In this document: one piece after another, positions 18,082 to 26,537 of the stretch | Position numbering within the stretch: the stretch's first letter is position 1 | Layout: every line of letters begins with the position of its first letter | NCBI GenBank assembly: GCA_031397815.1 | Contig: JANNMJ010000204.1 | Location: 1-31,866 of the forward strand | Origin: JANNMJ01 sp031397815 | GTDB lineage: Bacteria > Bacteroidota > Bacteroidia > Cytophagales > Hymenobacteraceae | DNA: 31,866 nucleotides | Reading direction: 5' to 3' | Made by a program: the position numbers and the translations under genes | Notes under the pieces: generated by a model | The model's database searches: none | Told to the model about the DNA's origin: nothing | What the model saw: only the letters and a program-made list of their open reading frames with translations

Positions 18082-19047
18082 CTAATCGGCATTAATGAAT
18101 CGGGCTAACTTGCTAGTCAGCACGTGGTTGATGCGCTCATAAGAGTCAGTAGTCCAGCCACCAATGTGTGGAGTGAAGACAATTTGAGGGTGTTGACAGA
18201 GGTAATCGAAGTCAGAAGCCTGTTCGGCAGAGAGGGTAGTGAGTCGTTCGTTCTCCAAAACATCAAGCGCCGCACCCTGTACCCGGCCTGTTTGCAAGGC
18301 TCCGACCAACGCGCTGGTATCGACGATCTCGCCCCGCGAGAGATTCAACAGCCAGAGTGGGCGGGCGCAACGCGCTAACCAATCGGCGTCCACGAGGCGG
18401 CGCGTGCGCGGCGTCAGGGGAACGTGCAGGCTGATTACGTCAGCTTCGGTCTGCAACTGTTCAAGCGAGACGGCACGAGCGAGCGAAAGGTTTATCTTCT
18501 CCGGGAATAAATCGTACGCAATCACGCGGCACCCAAATCCGCTGAGTTTTTGAGCGAAGGCAGCTCCCATATTGCCAAAGCCGATAATACCCACTGTCAG
18601 GCTCGACAGCTCGATTCCGCGGTTCGCTTCGCGCTGCCAATGGCGGGCGCGCACCTCACGGTCGGCACGCGGAATGTTGCGTAGAAGCGCCAGCAGCAGC
18701 CCTACGGCAAACTCTCCGACGGCCTCTCGGTTGCCTTCCGGAGCGTTGATGAGGTAAATGCCGGACGCCGTGAGAGCGTCTTCATCCAAATTATCGGTGC
18801 CGGCGCCAGCCCGACAGATAAACCGCAGATTAGGCGCAGCGCGCACCACTTCGGCGGAAATGAAGAGCTTGCTGCGCACGATCAGGCCATCGTAGCCGCC
18901 GGTTGCCAACGTGGAAGCCACTTCAGCGGCGGGTAGCTCGGGCTGATAATCACCCAAAACCCCGATGCTGGTGAGCAAGGGCAGAATCGATGGGTGCATC
19001 TCATCAATGATGAGGCAGCGAACGGGCGGAGTCAGCGGGCGGTGCAT
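18082..19047 (-). CDS. D-isomer-specific 2-hydroxyacid dehydrogenase (SerA-like)
   Basis: NAD-dependent dehydrogenase of 321 residues. The Rossmann motif is GIIGFGNMGAAFAQ (about 153-166) with the cofactor-binding aspartate in VIAYD. The catalytic triad R238 (LSRGEIVD), E265 (DVLENE) and H294 (PHIGGWT) is complete. The N-terminal substrate domain has LIVRSK and RAGAGTDNLD, as in 3-phosphoglycerate dehydrogenases, but there is no ACT regulatory domain, so the first step of serine synthesis is likely but not certain. Its ATG overlaps the rsmA stop as TGATG, which implies coupled translation. Confidence 0.88.
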   Translation of the reverse strand: MHRPLTPPVRCLIIDEMHPSILPLLTSIGVLGDYQPELPAAEVASTLATGGYDGLIVRSKLFISAEVVRAAPNLRFICRAGAGTDNLDEDALTASGIYLINAPEGNREAVGEFAVGLLLALLRNIPRADREVRARHWQREANRGIELSSLTVGIIGFGNMGAAFAQKLSGFGCRVIAYDLFPEKINLSLARAVSLEQLQTEADVISLHVPLTPRTRRLVDADWLARCARPLWLLNLSRGEIVDTSALVGALQTGRVQGAALDVLENERLTTLSAEQASDFDYLCQHPQIVFTPHIGGWTTDSYERINHVLTSKLARFINAD

Positions 19048-19841
19048 CAGCTGGCAGAACTGGCAGCGGCTTCGGCTAACCGGGTCAGATGCTCGAACTC
19101 GGCAACGCTGAGCTGCTCGGCGCGCTTGTCGAATAGCGGAGTTGCGGTGATCTCAGCCGATAAGTTGAGCGGCTTGAGGGCGTTGCGAAGGGTTTTGCGA
19201 CGGGTCGAGAAGGCCTGCTTGACGACTTGCAGAAACCGCCGCTCATCGCAGTCGAGCTTCTCCCGTGAGTTGCGGGTACACCGAATCACGGCCGACTCCA
19301 CTTTCGGCGGGGGTTGAAAAACGCCGGGCGGCACTTTGAAGAGCAGCTCGACGTCGTAAAAGGCGTGCAGAATGACGCTCAGAATCCCCGTTTCGCGCAC
19401 GCCGGGCGGGGCGGCGAGCCGTTCGGCCACTTCACGTTGCAACATCCCCACCACTTCCGTGACCTGCTGCCGGTAATCGAGCAGGTGAAAGAATATCTGC
19501 GTGGAAATGTTGTAAGGGAAGTTCCCGATCACCGTGAGCGGCCCCGGCAGGGCTTTGCCGAGATCGAGCCGCAGGAAATCGGCCTCGATGATGTGGCCGT
19601 CGGCGAGCGTCGGGAAATGCTCGTGTAGCCAGCGAATCGATTCCGTATCGATATCGATAACGGTCGTCTGGAAGCGGTCGTCGGTGATGAGGTACTTGGT
19701 CAGAACCCCCATACCGGGGCCGACTTCCAGCACCTGACGGGTATCGGCGGGCAGCCGAAGCGCGCCGACAATCCGCGCAGCGATGCCTTCATCGCGCAGA
19801 AAATGCTGGCCGAGGTGTTTTTTGGGAGCGACGAGTTGCAA
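19047..19841 (-). CDS. rsmA: 16S rRNA (adenine1518/1519-N6)-dimethyltransferase
   Basis: RsmA/KsgA, 264 residues, which dimethylates two adjacent adenosines in helix 45 of 16S rRNA late in 30S assembly. The SAM site is LEVGPGMGVLTKYL (39-52), the acidic ribose contact is in IDIDTES, and motif IV is NFPYNIS (107-113; NLPYNI in most homologues). The C-terminal domain includes VKQAFSTRRKTLRNAL. The start is a TTG at 19841: the protein must begin MQLVAPKKHLGQHFL, and no ATG or GTG lies between this codon and the upstream stop. First gene of a two-gene operon with the 2-hydroxyacid dehydrogenase. Confidence 0.96.
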   Translation of the reverse strand: MQLVAPKKHLGQHFLRDEGIAARIVGALRLPADTRQVLEVGPGMGVLTKYLITDDRFQTTVIDIDTESIRWLHEHFPTLADGHIIEADFLRLDLGKALPGPLTVIGNFPYNISTQIFFHLLDYRQQVTEVVGMLQREVAERLAAPPGVRETGILSVILHAFYDVELLFKVPPGVFQPPPKVESAVIRCTRNSREKLDCDERRFLQVVKQAFSTRRKTLRNALKPLNLSAEITATPLFDKRAEQLSVAEFEHLTRLAEAAASSAS

Positions 19842-19887
19842 CGGACGAGAAGTAAGCCGCGCGGAATAGGTTCTAACTTGCGGCCCT

Positions 19888-19895
19888 CAAAGATA
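19888..19895 (-). promoter_or_regulatory. -7 element of the rsmA promoter
   Basis: TATCTTTG on the minus strand fits TAnnTTTG exactly; the implied start near 19881 gives a 40-nt leader. No clear -33 element is present at the right distance. Confidence 0.45.
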
Positions 19896-19949
19896 ACCGC
19901 CCCGGTAGGTACTGGGTCAGTCATCTTTTAGCTAAAGCTTCCTTTCCCG

Positions 19950-21419
19950 ATGCGCGCTCCTAAAATCCACTCCTCTCCTACCCTACCGTCGGTTTTGCCC
20001 CCGGCCATTGCCGTGTTGGTGGCCGCAGAAGGCGCATTGCCCGCCTCTCTCGCCAGCGCCCTGACCGCACCGGAGGCCGAATGGCTGGCCGCCGAGCGCG
20101 CCGCCAAGACGCCGCTGGTACGGGTCGTGCGCTACGGCCAAGGGATGATCTACGTGCTGACCGCGCCCGTGAAACCTACCCCCGACCTCGTTCGCGAGGC
20201 CGTGCGCAAACTGGGCCATCAGCTTCAAGCCTTGCTTCTCGCCGACCGCGTCGAGGCGCTCCATGTAATAGGAGGCGAAACGGTGTCCGCCGACCTGCCA
20301 CTCGCCTTGGCCGAGGGCGTGGTGCTGAGTGCCTACTACTTCGCGCCTTACAAGACGAAGCCGGAAGACCCAAAGCCGGTGCGCCTGACGGAAGTCACCG
20401 TAGTTGGAGCAGCGGAAGCTGACATTAACTGGCTGGCCGCCGTCCTCGACGGCGTGTTCCTGACGCGCGACTTGGTCAATACGCCGTTCAGCCATCAATC
20501 GGCCGTGCAGTTTGCCGACCAGCTCAGCGAAGCCGGACAGAAGGCGGGCTATTCGACCGAAATCCTCGACCAGCCGCGGATTCAGACGCTGAAAATGGGC
20601 GGTCTGCTCGCCGTCAATCAAGGCTCGCCCGACCCGCCGACGTTTTCGATTCTCGAATACGCCCCGGCCGGTACCGAGCAGGATGCGCCGATTGTGCTGG
20701 TCGGTAAAGGGGTGGTGTTCGATACAGGCGGCCTGAGCTTGAAGCCGACGCCGAACTCGATGGACTTTATGAAGAGCGATATGGCGGGTGCCGCTGCCGT
20801 CGCGGGGACGTTGGCGGCGCTCGCGCTCGCGGGCGTGAAGCGGCGCGTCGTGGGGCTGATTCCCGCCACCGATAACCGCCCCGGGGAAGCGGCTTTCGCT
20901 CCCGGCGATGTTATCACGATGCACGACGGCCAAACCGTCGAAATCACCAATACCGATGCCGAGGGCCGCTTGATTCTCGCCGATGCGCTGTCGTTCGCCA
21001 AGCGCTACCAGCCTTCCTTGGTCATCGATATCGCGACGCTGACCGGCGCTGCCGCTGCGGCCGTTGGGAAAGAGGGCATCGTGCTGGTCGGGAATGCTTC
21101 CGAAGAAGTCAAAGATGCCTTGAAAGCCGCCGGGCACCGCGTCCACGAGCGGCTCGTCGAGTTTCCACTGTGGGATGAGTACAAGGAGCAGCTCAAGAGC
21201 GACCTCGCCGACCTCAAGCACTACCAGCCGGGCGCGCAAGCCGGGCACGTCAGCGCGGCGGGCTTTCTGGAGGCGTTTACGTCCTACCCGTGGCTGCACC
21301 TCGATATCGCGGGGCCTTCGTTCCTGTTCGCCCCGGATTCTTACCGGGGGAAAGGCGGCACGGGGACGGCCGTGCGGCTGCTGACGGAGTTTTTGAAGAG
21401 CTTTTCCAGCAAAAGCTAA
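19950..21419 (+). CDS. Leucyl aminopeptidase (M17 family)
   Basis: Cytosolic dinuclear-metal aminopeptidase of 489 residues, close to the family's usual 480-500. The N-terminal macro-like domain (1-160) is variable. The catalytic domain has all expected ligands: K253 and D258 (VGKGVVFDTGG), D277 (KSDMAGAAAV), D336 and E338 with catalytic R340 (NTDAEGRLILADAL). It releases N-terminal amino acids in peptide turnover. It is divergent from rsmA and 42 bp upstream of pdxA, so the two may share a transcript. Confidence 0.95.
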   Translation: MRAPKIHSSPTLPSVLPPAIAVLVAAEGALPASLASALTAPEAEWLAAERAAKTPLVRVVRYGQGMIYVLTAPVKPTPDLVREAVRKLGHQLQALLLADRVEALHVIGGETVSADLPLALAEGVVLSAYYFAPYKTKPEDPKPVRLTEVTVVGAAEADINWLAAVLDGVFLTRDLVNTPFSHQSAVQFADQLSEAGQKAGYSTEILDQPRIQTLKMGGLLAVNQGSPDPPTFSILEYAPAGTEQDAPIVLVGKGVVFDTGGLSLKPTPNSMDFMKSDMAGAAAVAGTLAALALAGVKRRVVGLIPATDNRPGEAAFAPGDVITMHDGQTVEITNTDAEGRLILADALSFAKRYQPSLVIDIATLTGAAAAAVGKEGIVLVGNASEEVKDALKAAGHRVHERLVEFPLWDEYKEQLKSDLADLKHYQPGAQAGHVSAAGFLEAFTSYPWLHLDIAGPSFLFAPDSYRGKGGTGTAVRLLTEFLKSFSSKS

Positions 21420-21461
21420 TTCCACCCCTGCTCTTCTGACCTCTCTCCAATAACCCAGTCA

Positions 21462-22532
21462 ATGAAATACCGCATCGGCCTGACCATCGGCGACGCCAAC
21501 GGCATCGGGCCGGAAATCATCTATAAGCTACTGAGCGACGAGCGGATTCTCGACCTCTGCACGCCCATCGTGTACGGGCATTACGACGTCTTCGAAGCGC
21601 TCGCCGAGCGGGCCGGGGAAGACGCCATCGGCTTCCAGCTCGCCCGCTCCGTCGAGGCGCTGGAATTCAAGAAGCCGAGCCTGATTACGTCGTGGGACGA
21701 GGAGCTGCCCGTACAGCCCGGCCAACCGACGAAGGCGAGCGGACGGGCGGCGCTGCTGTCGCTTCAGCGCGCTTGTCAGGATTTGAAGGCCGGATTGATT
21801 GATGCCATCGTAACGGCGCCCATCGACAAGGAAAATATCCAATCGCCGGAATTCGCTTTTCCGGGGCACACGGAATTTTTGGCCGCCTATTTCGGCGTAC
21901 CCGATAATTTGATGCTGCTGACGTCCGACGACCTGCGCGTTGCTGTCGTGACGGGCCACGTGCCGCTGCGGGAAGTCGCGAATCGGATCACCGTTGACGC
22001 TATTCTTCGCAAGACGGCGCTGCTGATCGATTCGCTTCACCTTGATTTTCAGATCGAGAAACCCCGTATCGCCGTCCTCGGCCTGAATCCGCACGCCGGG
22101 GATCGCGGCCTGATCGGTAAAGAGGAGCAGGACGTCATTATTCCGGCCATTCGGCAGCTCAAAAACAAAGGCCACTTGGTATTCGGCCCTTATCCGGCCG
22201 ACGGCTTTTTCGCCAACGGCCAGTACCGTGAGTTCGACGCCGTACTCGCGATGTACCACGATCAAGGGTTGATTCCGTTCAAAACGCTTGCATTCGACGA
22301 CGGCGTGAACTTCACCGCCGGGCTACCCGTCGTGCGCACTTCCCCCGACCACGGCACCGCTTTCGATATCGCCGGGCAGGGCATCGCTCGCGAGGCTTCC
22401 CTGCGCCAAGCGCTCTATTTGGCCATCGATGTAGTGAAGCGCCGCACGGAAGCCGCCGACCTTTCGGCCAACCGTTTGGAGCCGGGTGCGTTACCTAAAA
22501 CGCCGTCCGGCCGACCCAAGCGCGACCGATAA
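21462..22532 (+). CDS. pdxA: 4-hydroxythreonine-4-phosphate dehydrogenase
   Basis: PdxA, 356 residues; oxidises 4-phosphohydroxy-L-threonine in the DXP-dependent pyridoxal 5'-phosphate pathway. The divalent metal is held by H166 (VTGHVP), H211 (NPHAGDRG) and H266 (MYHDQGLIPFK), at the same numbers as in E. coli PdxA. Substrate residues are in the N-terminal GDANGIGPE and in PGHTEF (H136). In many Bacteroidota it precedes DUF177–rpmF as here, though a promoter and hairpin at 22567-22631 separate it from the next gene. The last 15 residues are a basic, proline-rich tail (TPSGRPKRDR). Confidence 0.96.
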   Translation: MKYRIGLTIGDANGIGPEIIYKLLSDERILDLCTPIVYGHYDVFEALAERAGEDAIGFQLARSVEALEFKKPSLITSWDEELPVQPGQPTKASGRAALLSLQRACQDLKAGLIDAIVTAPIDKENIQSPEFAFPGHTEFLAAYFGVPDNLMLLTSDDLRVAVVTGHVPLREVANRITVDAILRKTALLIDSLHLDFQIEKPRIAVLGLNPHAGDRGLIGKEEQDVIIPAIRQLKNKGHLVFGPYPADGFFANGQYREFDAVLAMYHDQGLIPFKTLAFDDGVNFTAGLPVVRTSPDHGTAFDIAGQGIAREASLRQALYLAIDVVKRRTEAADLSANRLEPGALPKTPSGRPKRDR

Positions 22533-22566
22533 GTGACGCGATGAGTAAAGCGATACCGAATCAGAC

Positions 22567-22597
22567 TTGCCCAATTGCGGGCGGTTTCGTATTTTTG
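22567..22597 (+). promoter_or_regulatory. Promoter of the DUF177–rpmF lipid/ribosome cluster
   Basis: TTG (22567-22569), 20-bp spacer, then TATTTTTG (22590-22597), an exact TAnnTTTG. This is the clearest protein-gene promoter in the window; the predicted start is near 22604. Confidence 0.65.
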
Positions 22598-22603
22598 CCC
22601 CTT

Positions 22604-22631
22604 CAAACGGCCCGGCACGCTGGGCCGTTTG
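22604..22631 (+). promoter_or_regulatory. Leader hairpin at the predicted 5' end of the DUF177 mRNA
   Basis: CAAACGGCCC (22604-22613) pairs perfectly with 22622-22631 over an 8-nt loop. It begins at the predicted transcription start and ends 35 nt before the GTG start. It has no T-run, so it is more likely a 5' stabiliser or a regulatory leader than a terminator of pdxA. Confidence 0.5.
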
Positions 22632-22666
22632 CGTAAGCCGCGCTGCGAAGCGCCGCCCTAAGTGTT

Positions 22667-23236
22667 GTGAAAAAGCTCTCTCCGTACAATATCAACTTGC
22701 CCACGCTGACGCCCAACAAGCGTCATTCGTTTGATTTTGTGCTTGATGACGCGTTTTTTGCCGCGTTTGAGCAGCAGCTCATCTTGGGAGGCAACTTGGC
22801 AGCGCACGTAGATCTGGATCGCACGGATCGTCTGATGACGCTCACGTTTCACCTCACCGGCACCGTCCGGCTGACGTGTGACCGCAGTCTGGAAGACTTC
22901 GATCAGCCCATCGAAACCACCGAATCACTGCACGTGCGGTTCGGTGATACCACCGAAGAGCTGGCCGATGACGTACTACAAATCACGTCGGACACGCAGA
23001 TTTTGCCGCTCGCGCAGCATTTCTTCGATTACGTCGCGACGGCATTGCCGATGAAGAAGCTGCACCCGCGCTTCGTCGAGGCCGATGCCGCCGAAGACGC
23101 CGCCGCCGGTGAAGCCGCCGAAAAAGCCGACGTTCGGCTGATTTACACGGCTACTACCGACGACAGCGCCCCCGACGACGACGCCGCCGATGCGCCCGCC
23201 GACCCTCGTTGGGACGCGCTGCGCAACTTGAACTAA
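22667..23236 (+). CDS. DUF177 (YceD-like) protein
   Basis: 189-residue DUF177/YceD protein, a family almost always encoded just before rpmF and linked to 23S rRNA or 50S subunit accumulation. It starts with GTG at 22667 (MKKLSPYNINLP). Family features are LTGTVRLTCDRSLEDFDQPI, the acidic region around ELADDVLQI, and ALPMKKLHPR. The C-terminal 60 residues are rich in Ala, Asp and Glu (DDSAPDDDAADAP), probably disordered, and end in PRWDALRNLN, a common YceD ending. Confidence 0.92.
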   Translation: MKKLSPYNINLPTLTPNKRHSFDFVLDDAFFAAFEQQLILGGNLAAHVDLDRTDRLMTLTFHLTGTVRLTCDRSLEDFDQPIETTESLHVRFGDTTEELADDVLQITSDTQILPLAQHFFDYVATALPMKKLHPRFVEADAAEDAAAGEAAEKADVRLIYTATTDDSAPDDDAADAPADPRWDALRNLN

Positions 23237-23313
23237 GTTTTTTTTCCGCGGGATCAGTTTTTCCCGTTTTCTCCAGAGTTTCGTTTCTTTCCGCTGATTC
23301 CGACTAATTCGCA

Positions 23314-23511
23314 ATGGCACATCCTAAACATCGGATCTCCAAGACCCGCCGCGACAAGCGCCGTTCGCATCATCATCTCACGCCTACGCAGCTTTCGACC
23401 TGCGCCAGCACCGGGGAAGTACACCGCCGTCACCACGCTTACGTGGTAGAAGGCGACCTGTACCGCAACGGCGAGGTGGTTATCAAGGACTTCGCGCCGT
23501 CGGCGGCGTAA
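23314..23511 (+). CDS. rpmF: 50S ribosomal protein L32
   Basis: 65-residue L32 (bL32). The N-terminus MAHPKHRISKTRRDKRRSHH is the conserved basic segment that reaches into the 50S subunit. The paired zinc-binding CxxC motifs of many bacteria are absent; a single Cys (STCASTGE) remains, the normal Bacteroidota zinc-free form. It is 77 bp after DUF177, in the usual order. Confidence 0.97.
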   Translation: MAHPKHRISKTRRDKRRSHHHLTPTQLSTCASTGEVHRRHHAYVVEGDLYRNGEVVIKDFAPSAA

Positions 23512-23518
23512 ACGGCGC

Positions 23519-23545
23519 TTGAAGCAGGGCTTTTGCCCTCTTCAA
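23519..23545 (+). promoter_or_regulatory. Hairpin just after rpmF
   Basis: TTGAAG…CTTCAA and GGGC/GCCC form a stem with a small internal loop over TTTT, 8 bases past the rpmF stop. No T-run follows, so it may partly block read-through or mark a processing site between rpmF and plsX. A second stem, GCCGGTCG (23578-23585) with 23606-23613, lies in the same 181-bp gap. Confidence 0.4.
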
Positions 23546-23593
23546 ATCCCGGTTTACGCCCGTGGGCGGCCTCTCAGGCCGGTCGTGGCTCCT

Positions 23594-23625
23594 TTTGGTG
23601 CGCCGCGACCGGCTTGCGTATTTTG
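23594..23625 (+). promoter_or_regulatory. Possible internal promoter before plsX
   Basis: TTTG (23594-23597) is 21 bp upstream of TATTTTG (23619-23625). The -7 match is imperfect (TTTG is one base early). The 181-bp gap between rpmF and plsX makes a separate start plausible. Confidence 0.3.
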
Positions 23626-23692
23626 CGCCCTCCCCACCCACGCGGTGGGGCCGCCCGTTTCTATCTTCGTCCCGACCCTGTCCCCTATCCGA

Positions 23693-24655
23693 ATGAAGAT
23701 TGCCCTGGATGCGATGGGCGGCGATTTTGCCCCTGACGCTATTGTTGAGGGAGCCGTCATGGCCGTCAATCAGCTGCCCGTCGAAGTATCCGTCGTACTC
23801 ATCGGCGACCAACCGACTCTTGAACGGAGTCTGCGCCGTCTCGGCGTGGAGCCGGGCGGACGGTTGCCGATTGTGCACGCGGCCGATGTCATCGAGATGG
23901 GCGAGCACCCGACAAAGGCGCTCGCTCAAAAACCCGATTCGAGCATCGCCGTCGGATACCGCCTTTTGAAGGCCGGTGAAGTGGCTGCTTTCTGCTCCGC
24001 TGGCAACACCGGCGCGATGATGGTTGGCGCCCTGTTCAGCGTCAAAGCGCTGCCCGGCGTCAAGCGCCCCCCGATTGCCGGATTTATTCCGAAAAGCAAT
24101 GGCGGTACGGGCGTCATCGTCGATGTAGGCGCCAATGCCGATTGCAAGCCGGAAATGCTGGAGCAATTCGCTGAAATCGGCTCGATTTACGCCAAGTACG
24201 TGCTCGGCATTGCGGAGCCGCGCGTGGGTCTGCTCAACATCGGCGAAGAAGAAGGTAAGGGCACCGTGGATGTGCAGGAAGCGCATCAGCTGCTGAAAGC
24301 GAACTCGGCGGTGCGGTTCATCGGCAACATCGAAGGGCGGGATATTTTCCTCGATAAGTGCGATGTTATCGTGTGCGATGGATTTACGGGTAACGTAATT
24401 CTGAAAATGGCCGAATCGATTTACGATATCATGGCCGAGCGCAACATTTCGGACGAATATTTCGCGCGTTACAACTACGAGGCAATCGGCGGCTCGCCGA
24501 TTCTCGGCGTGAACGGCAATGTGGTGATCGGACACGGCGTTTCGTCGCCGATGGCTGCCTGTAATATGGTGAAGCTCGGGCATCAGATGAGCGCGGCGGG
24601 CGTGCTGGAGCGCTTCCGGCGCGTGTACAGCGCCGGGAATAGCGTCACCGGCTAG
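23693..24655 (+). CDS. plsX: Phosphate acyltransferase PlsX
   Basis: 320-residue enzyme that makes acyl-phosphate from acyl-ACP for the PlsX/PlsY route to phosphatidic acid; peripheral to the inner membrane. The start MKIALDAMGGDFAPDAIVEG at 23693 is the family N-terminus; an upstream in-frame ATG at 23519 would add 58 residues of non-conserved sequence. Other features are KPDSSIAVGYRLLKAGE, SAGNTGAMMVGA, PIAGFIPKSNGG, DVGANADCKPEML, GEEEGKGT and CDGFTGNVILK. It lies between rpmF and fabH, as in many bacteria, coupling lipid and fatty-acid synthesis. A strong terminator follows. Confidence 0.97.
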   Translation: MKIALDAMGGDFAPDAIVEGAVMAVNQLPVEVSVVLIGDQPTLERSLRRLGVEPGGRLPIVHAADVIEMGEHPTKALAQKPDSSIAVGYRLLKAGEVAAFCSAGNTGAMMVGALFSVKALPGVKRPPIAGFIPKSNGGTGVIVDVGANADCKPEMLEQFAEIGSIYAKYVLGIAEPRVGLLNIGEEEGKGTVDVQEAHQLLKANSAVRFIGNIEGRDIFLDKCDVIVCDGFTGNVILKMAESIYDIMAERNISDEYFARYNYEAIGGSPILGVNGNVVIGHGVSSPMAACNMVKLGHQMSAAGVLERFRRVYSAGNSVTG

Positions 24656-24678
24656 CCAATATGAACTTCAAATGAAGG

Positions 24679-24722
24679 AAACCGCCGCCCGGCGCGACTC
24701 TGGTCGTGTCGGGCGGCGGTTT
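24679..24722 (+). terminator. Intrinsic terminator after plsX
   Basis: AAACCGCCGCCCG pairs with CGGGCGGCGGTTT, with an inner GCGAC/GTCGT stem, followed by six T. It starts 24 bases past the plsX stop, so fabH needs its own promoter or read-through. Confidence 0.85.
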
Positions 24723-24738
24723 TTTGGGGCCGCGGGCG

Positions 24739-24779
24739 TAAGTTTGGGGCCGCAACCTTGACCGCCTACGTTGGGCGGT
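24739..24779 (+). promoter_or_regulatory. fabH -7 element and leader hairpin
   Basis: TAAGTTTG (24739-24746) fits TAnnTTTG; no good -33 element is visible because the terminator occupies that position. Shortly after the predicted start, ACCGCC (24761-24766) can pair with 24774-24779, a layout like the one upstream of DUF177. Confidence 0.4.
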
Positions 24780-24812
24780 TACTCACGCGTTCCAGCCCTG
24801 TCCTTATTGCCG

Positions 24813-25829
24813 ATGACTCACCTGACCGCAGCCATTACGGGCGTCGCCGGGTATTTGCCCGATTACGTACTGACCAATCAGGAGCTGGAACGGCTGGTGG
24901 ACACAACCGACGAGTGGATTCAGACTCGTACCGGCATCCGCGAACGCCGCTTGCTCAAGGGAGAGAATCAGGGCGTGAGCGTGATGGCGGTGGAAGCCGT
25001 CCGCGAGCTGCTCCGGAAAACGAATACCAAGCCCGAAGAAGTCGATTTGCTGCTGATGGCCACCGTGACGCCCGATATGGTGTTTCCGGCCACGGCGAAC
25101 ATCGTCTGCGACCAGCTCGGCATCATCAACGCGTTCTCTTACGATATCGAAGCCGCCTGCTCGGGCTTCCTGTACGCGCTCACGACGGGCGCGATGTTCG
25201 TGCAATCGGGGCGCTACAAGAAGGTCGTGATCGTGGGTGCCGACAAGATGTCGTCGATCATCGATTACACCGACCGCGCCACCTGCATCATCTTCGGCGA
25301 CGGCGCCGGGGCAGTGATGCTCGAACCGAGTACGGACGACAACGGCGTTATTGACCACATTTTGCGGTCCGACGGCTCTGGCGCGGCTTATCTGTACCAG
25401 AAATCAGGCGGCTCGCGCCGTCCGCCGACGATTGAGACGGTCACGAACCGCGAGCATTTCGTGCATCAGGAAGGCGCGGCCGTCTTCAAGTTCGCCGTCA
25501 CGAATATGGCCGATGTTTCGGCTGAAGTGATGGAGCGCAACGGCCTGACCGCCGAGACCGTGGAGTGGCTCGTGCCACACCAAGCCAACCTGCGGATAAT
25601 CAACGCCACGGCGCAGCGGATGGGCGTGGGACAGGAAAAGGTGATGCTCAACATCGACCGTTACGGCAACACCACGTCCGCCACGATTCCGCTGTGCCTC
25701 TGGGATTATGAGTCGCAGCTCAAGAAAGGCGACCGGCTGATTCTGGCGGCTTTCGGCGGTGGCTTTACGTGGGGCGCGATTTACCTGCGCTGGGCCTACG
25801 ACGGCGCTACGATGGCGAAAAAAGCGTAA
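24813..25829 (+). CDS. fabH: 3-oxoacyl-ACP synthase III
   Basis: KAS III, 338 residues, condenses acetyl-CoA (or a branched primer) with malonyl-ACP to start fatty-acid synthesis. The catalytic triad is C116 (EAACSGFLYAL), H256 (VPHQANLRI) and N286 (YGNTTSATIP). The start MTHLTAAITGVAGYLPDYV at 24813 fits the family; the in-frame ATG at 24771 lies in the leader hairpin. The C-terminal GGGFTWGAIYLRW is typical, followed by a short extra AYDGATMAKKA tail. efp follows after 83 bp. Confidence 0.96.
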   Translation: MTHLTAAITGVAGYLPDYVLTNQELERLVDTTDEWIQTRTGIRERRLLKGENQGVSVMAVEAVRELLRKTNTKPEEVDLLLMATVTPDMVFPATANIVCDQLGIINAFSYDIEAACSGFLYALTTGAMFVQSGRYKKVVIVGADKMSSIIDYTDRATCIIFGDGAGAVMLEPSTDDNGVIDHILRSDGSGAAYLYQKSGGSRRPPTIETVTNREHFVHQEGAAVFKFAVTNMADVSAEVMERNGLTAETVEWLVPHQANLRIINATAQRMGVGQEKVMLNIDRYGNTTSATIPLCLWDYESQLKKGDRLILAAFGGGFTWGAIYLRWAYDGATMAKKA

Positions 25830-25912
25830 AAAGCGCAATTCCTGAAACCAATCGTGTAACCCGGCAGACTACCGGAGACACCAAATTCGACCGACGAAAC
25901 CCCGATTCTACC

Positions 25913-26476
25913 ATGGCAACGACCGCTGATTTCCGCAACGGCCTCTGCATCGAGATGGATGGCAACCTGTATGTCATCACCGATTTTCAGCACGTAAAGC
26001 CCGGCAAAGGCCCGGCGTTCGTGCGTACCAAGCTCAAAAACATCAAGACCGGTAAGGTGCTCGACCCGACGTTCACGGCGGGCGTCAAGATCACGACGGC
26101 GCGCGTGGAGCAACGGTCGTTTCAGTACCTCTACAAGGACGAGTTCGGCTACAACTTCATGAACGCCGAGGACTTCTCGCAGGTCACGCTGCCGGAGGAT
26201 ATGGTGCCGTTCGCCGACCTCATGAAGGATGGTCAGGAAGTCACGATCCTGTTTCACGCCGAAACCGAGCAGCCGCTCACGGCTGAGCTACCGGCGTTCG
26301 TGGTGCTGAAAATCACCTACACCGAGCCGGGCCTGCGCGGCGATACCGCCACCAACACCCTCAAACCGGCCACCGTCGAGACGGGTGCCCAGATTAAAGT
26401 GCCGCTCTTCATCGAGCAGGACGAGGTAATCAAGGTCGATACCCGCACCTACCAGTATGCCGAAAGAGTCAAATAA
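25913..26476 (+). CDS. efp: Translation elongation factor P
   Basis: EF-P, 187 residues, the standard length; relieves ribosome stalling at consecutive prolines. Domain I carries the P-site-reaching loop PGKGPAF with K32, the position of the modified lysine in E. coli. No EpmA/EpmB or YmfI gene is present nearby, so the modification state is unknown. Domains II and III are OB-like (LPEDMVPFADLMKDG; C-terminus QIKVPLFIEQDEVIKVDTRT). ATG 25913 is chosen over upstream in-frame starts that lie inside fabH. accB follows directly. Confidence 0.97.
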   Translation: MATTADFRNGLCIEMDGNLYVITDFQHVKPGKGPAFVRTKLKNIKTGKVLDPTFTAGVKITTARVEQRSFQYLYKDEFGYNFMNAEDFSQVTLPEDMVPFADLMKDGQEVTILFHAETEQPLTAELPAFVVLKITYTEPGLRGDTATNTLKPATVETGAQIKVPLFIEQDEVIKVDTRTYQYAERVK

Positions 26477-26537
26477 GCCGAAATCGGCTACTGCGTCCCC
26501 TACCCCGTCAACGTCACCCGATAAAAAAACACCGCCG

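Noticed and set aside
19983..21425. Minus-strand ORF of 480 residues
   Set aside because: Exact antisense of the leucyl aminopeptidase gene; Arg/Gly/His-rich composition typical of GC-rich shadow frames.
23314..23511. L32 as a defective copy because zinc cysteines are missing
   Set aside because: The cysteine-free form is normal in Bacteroidota.
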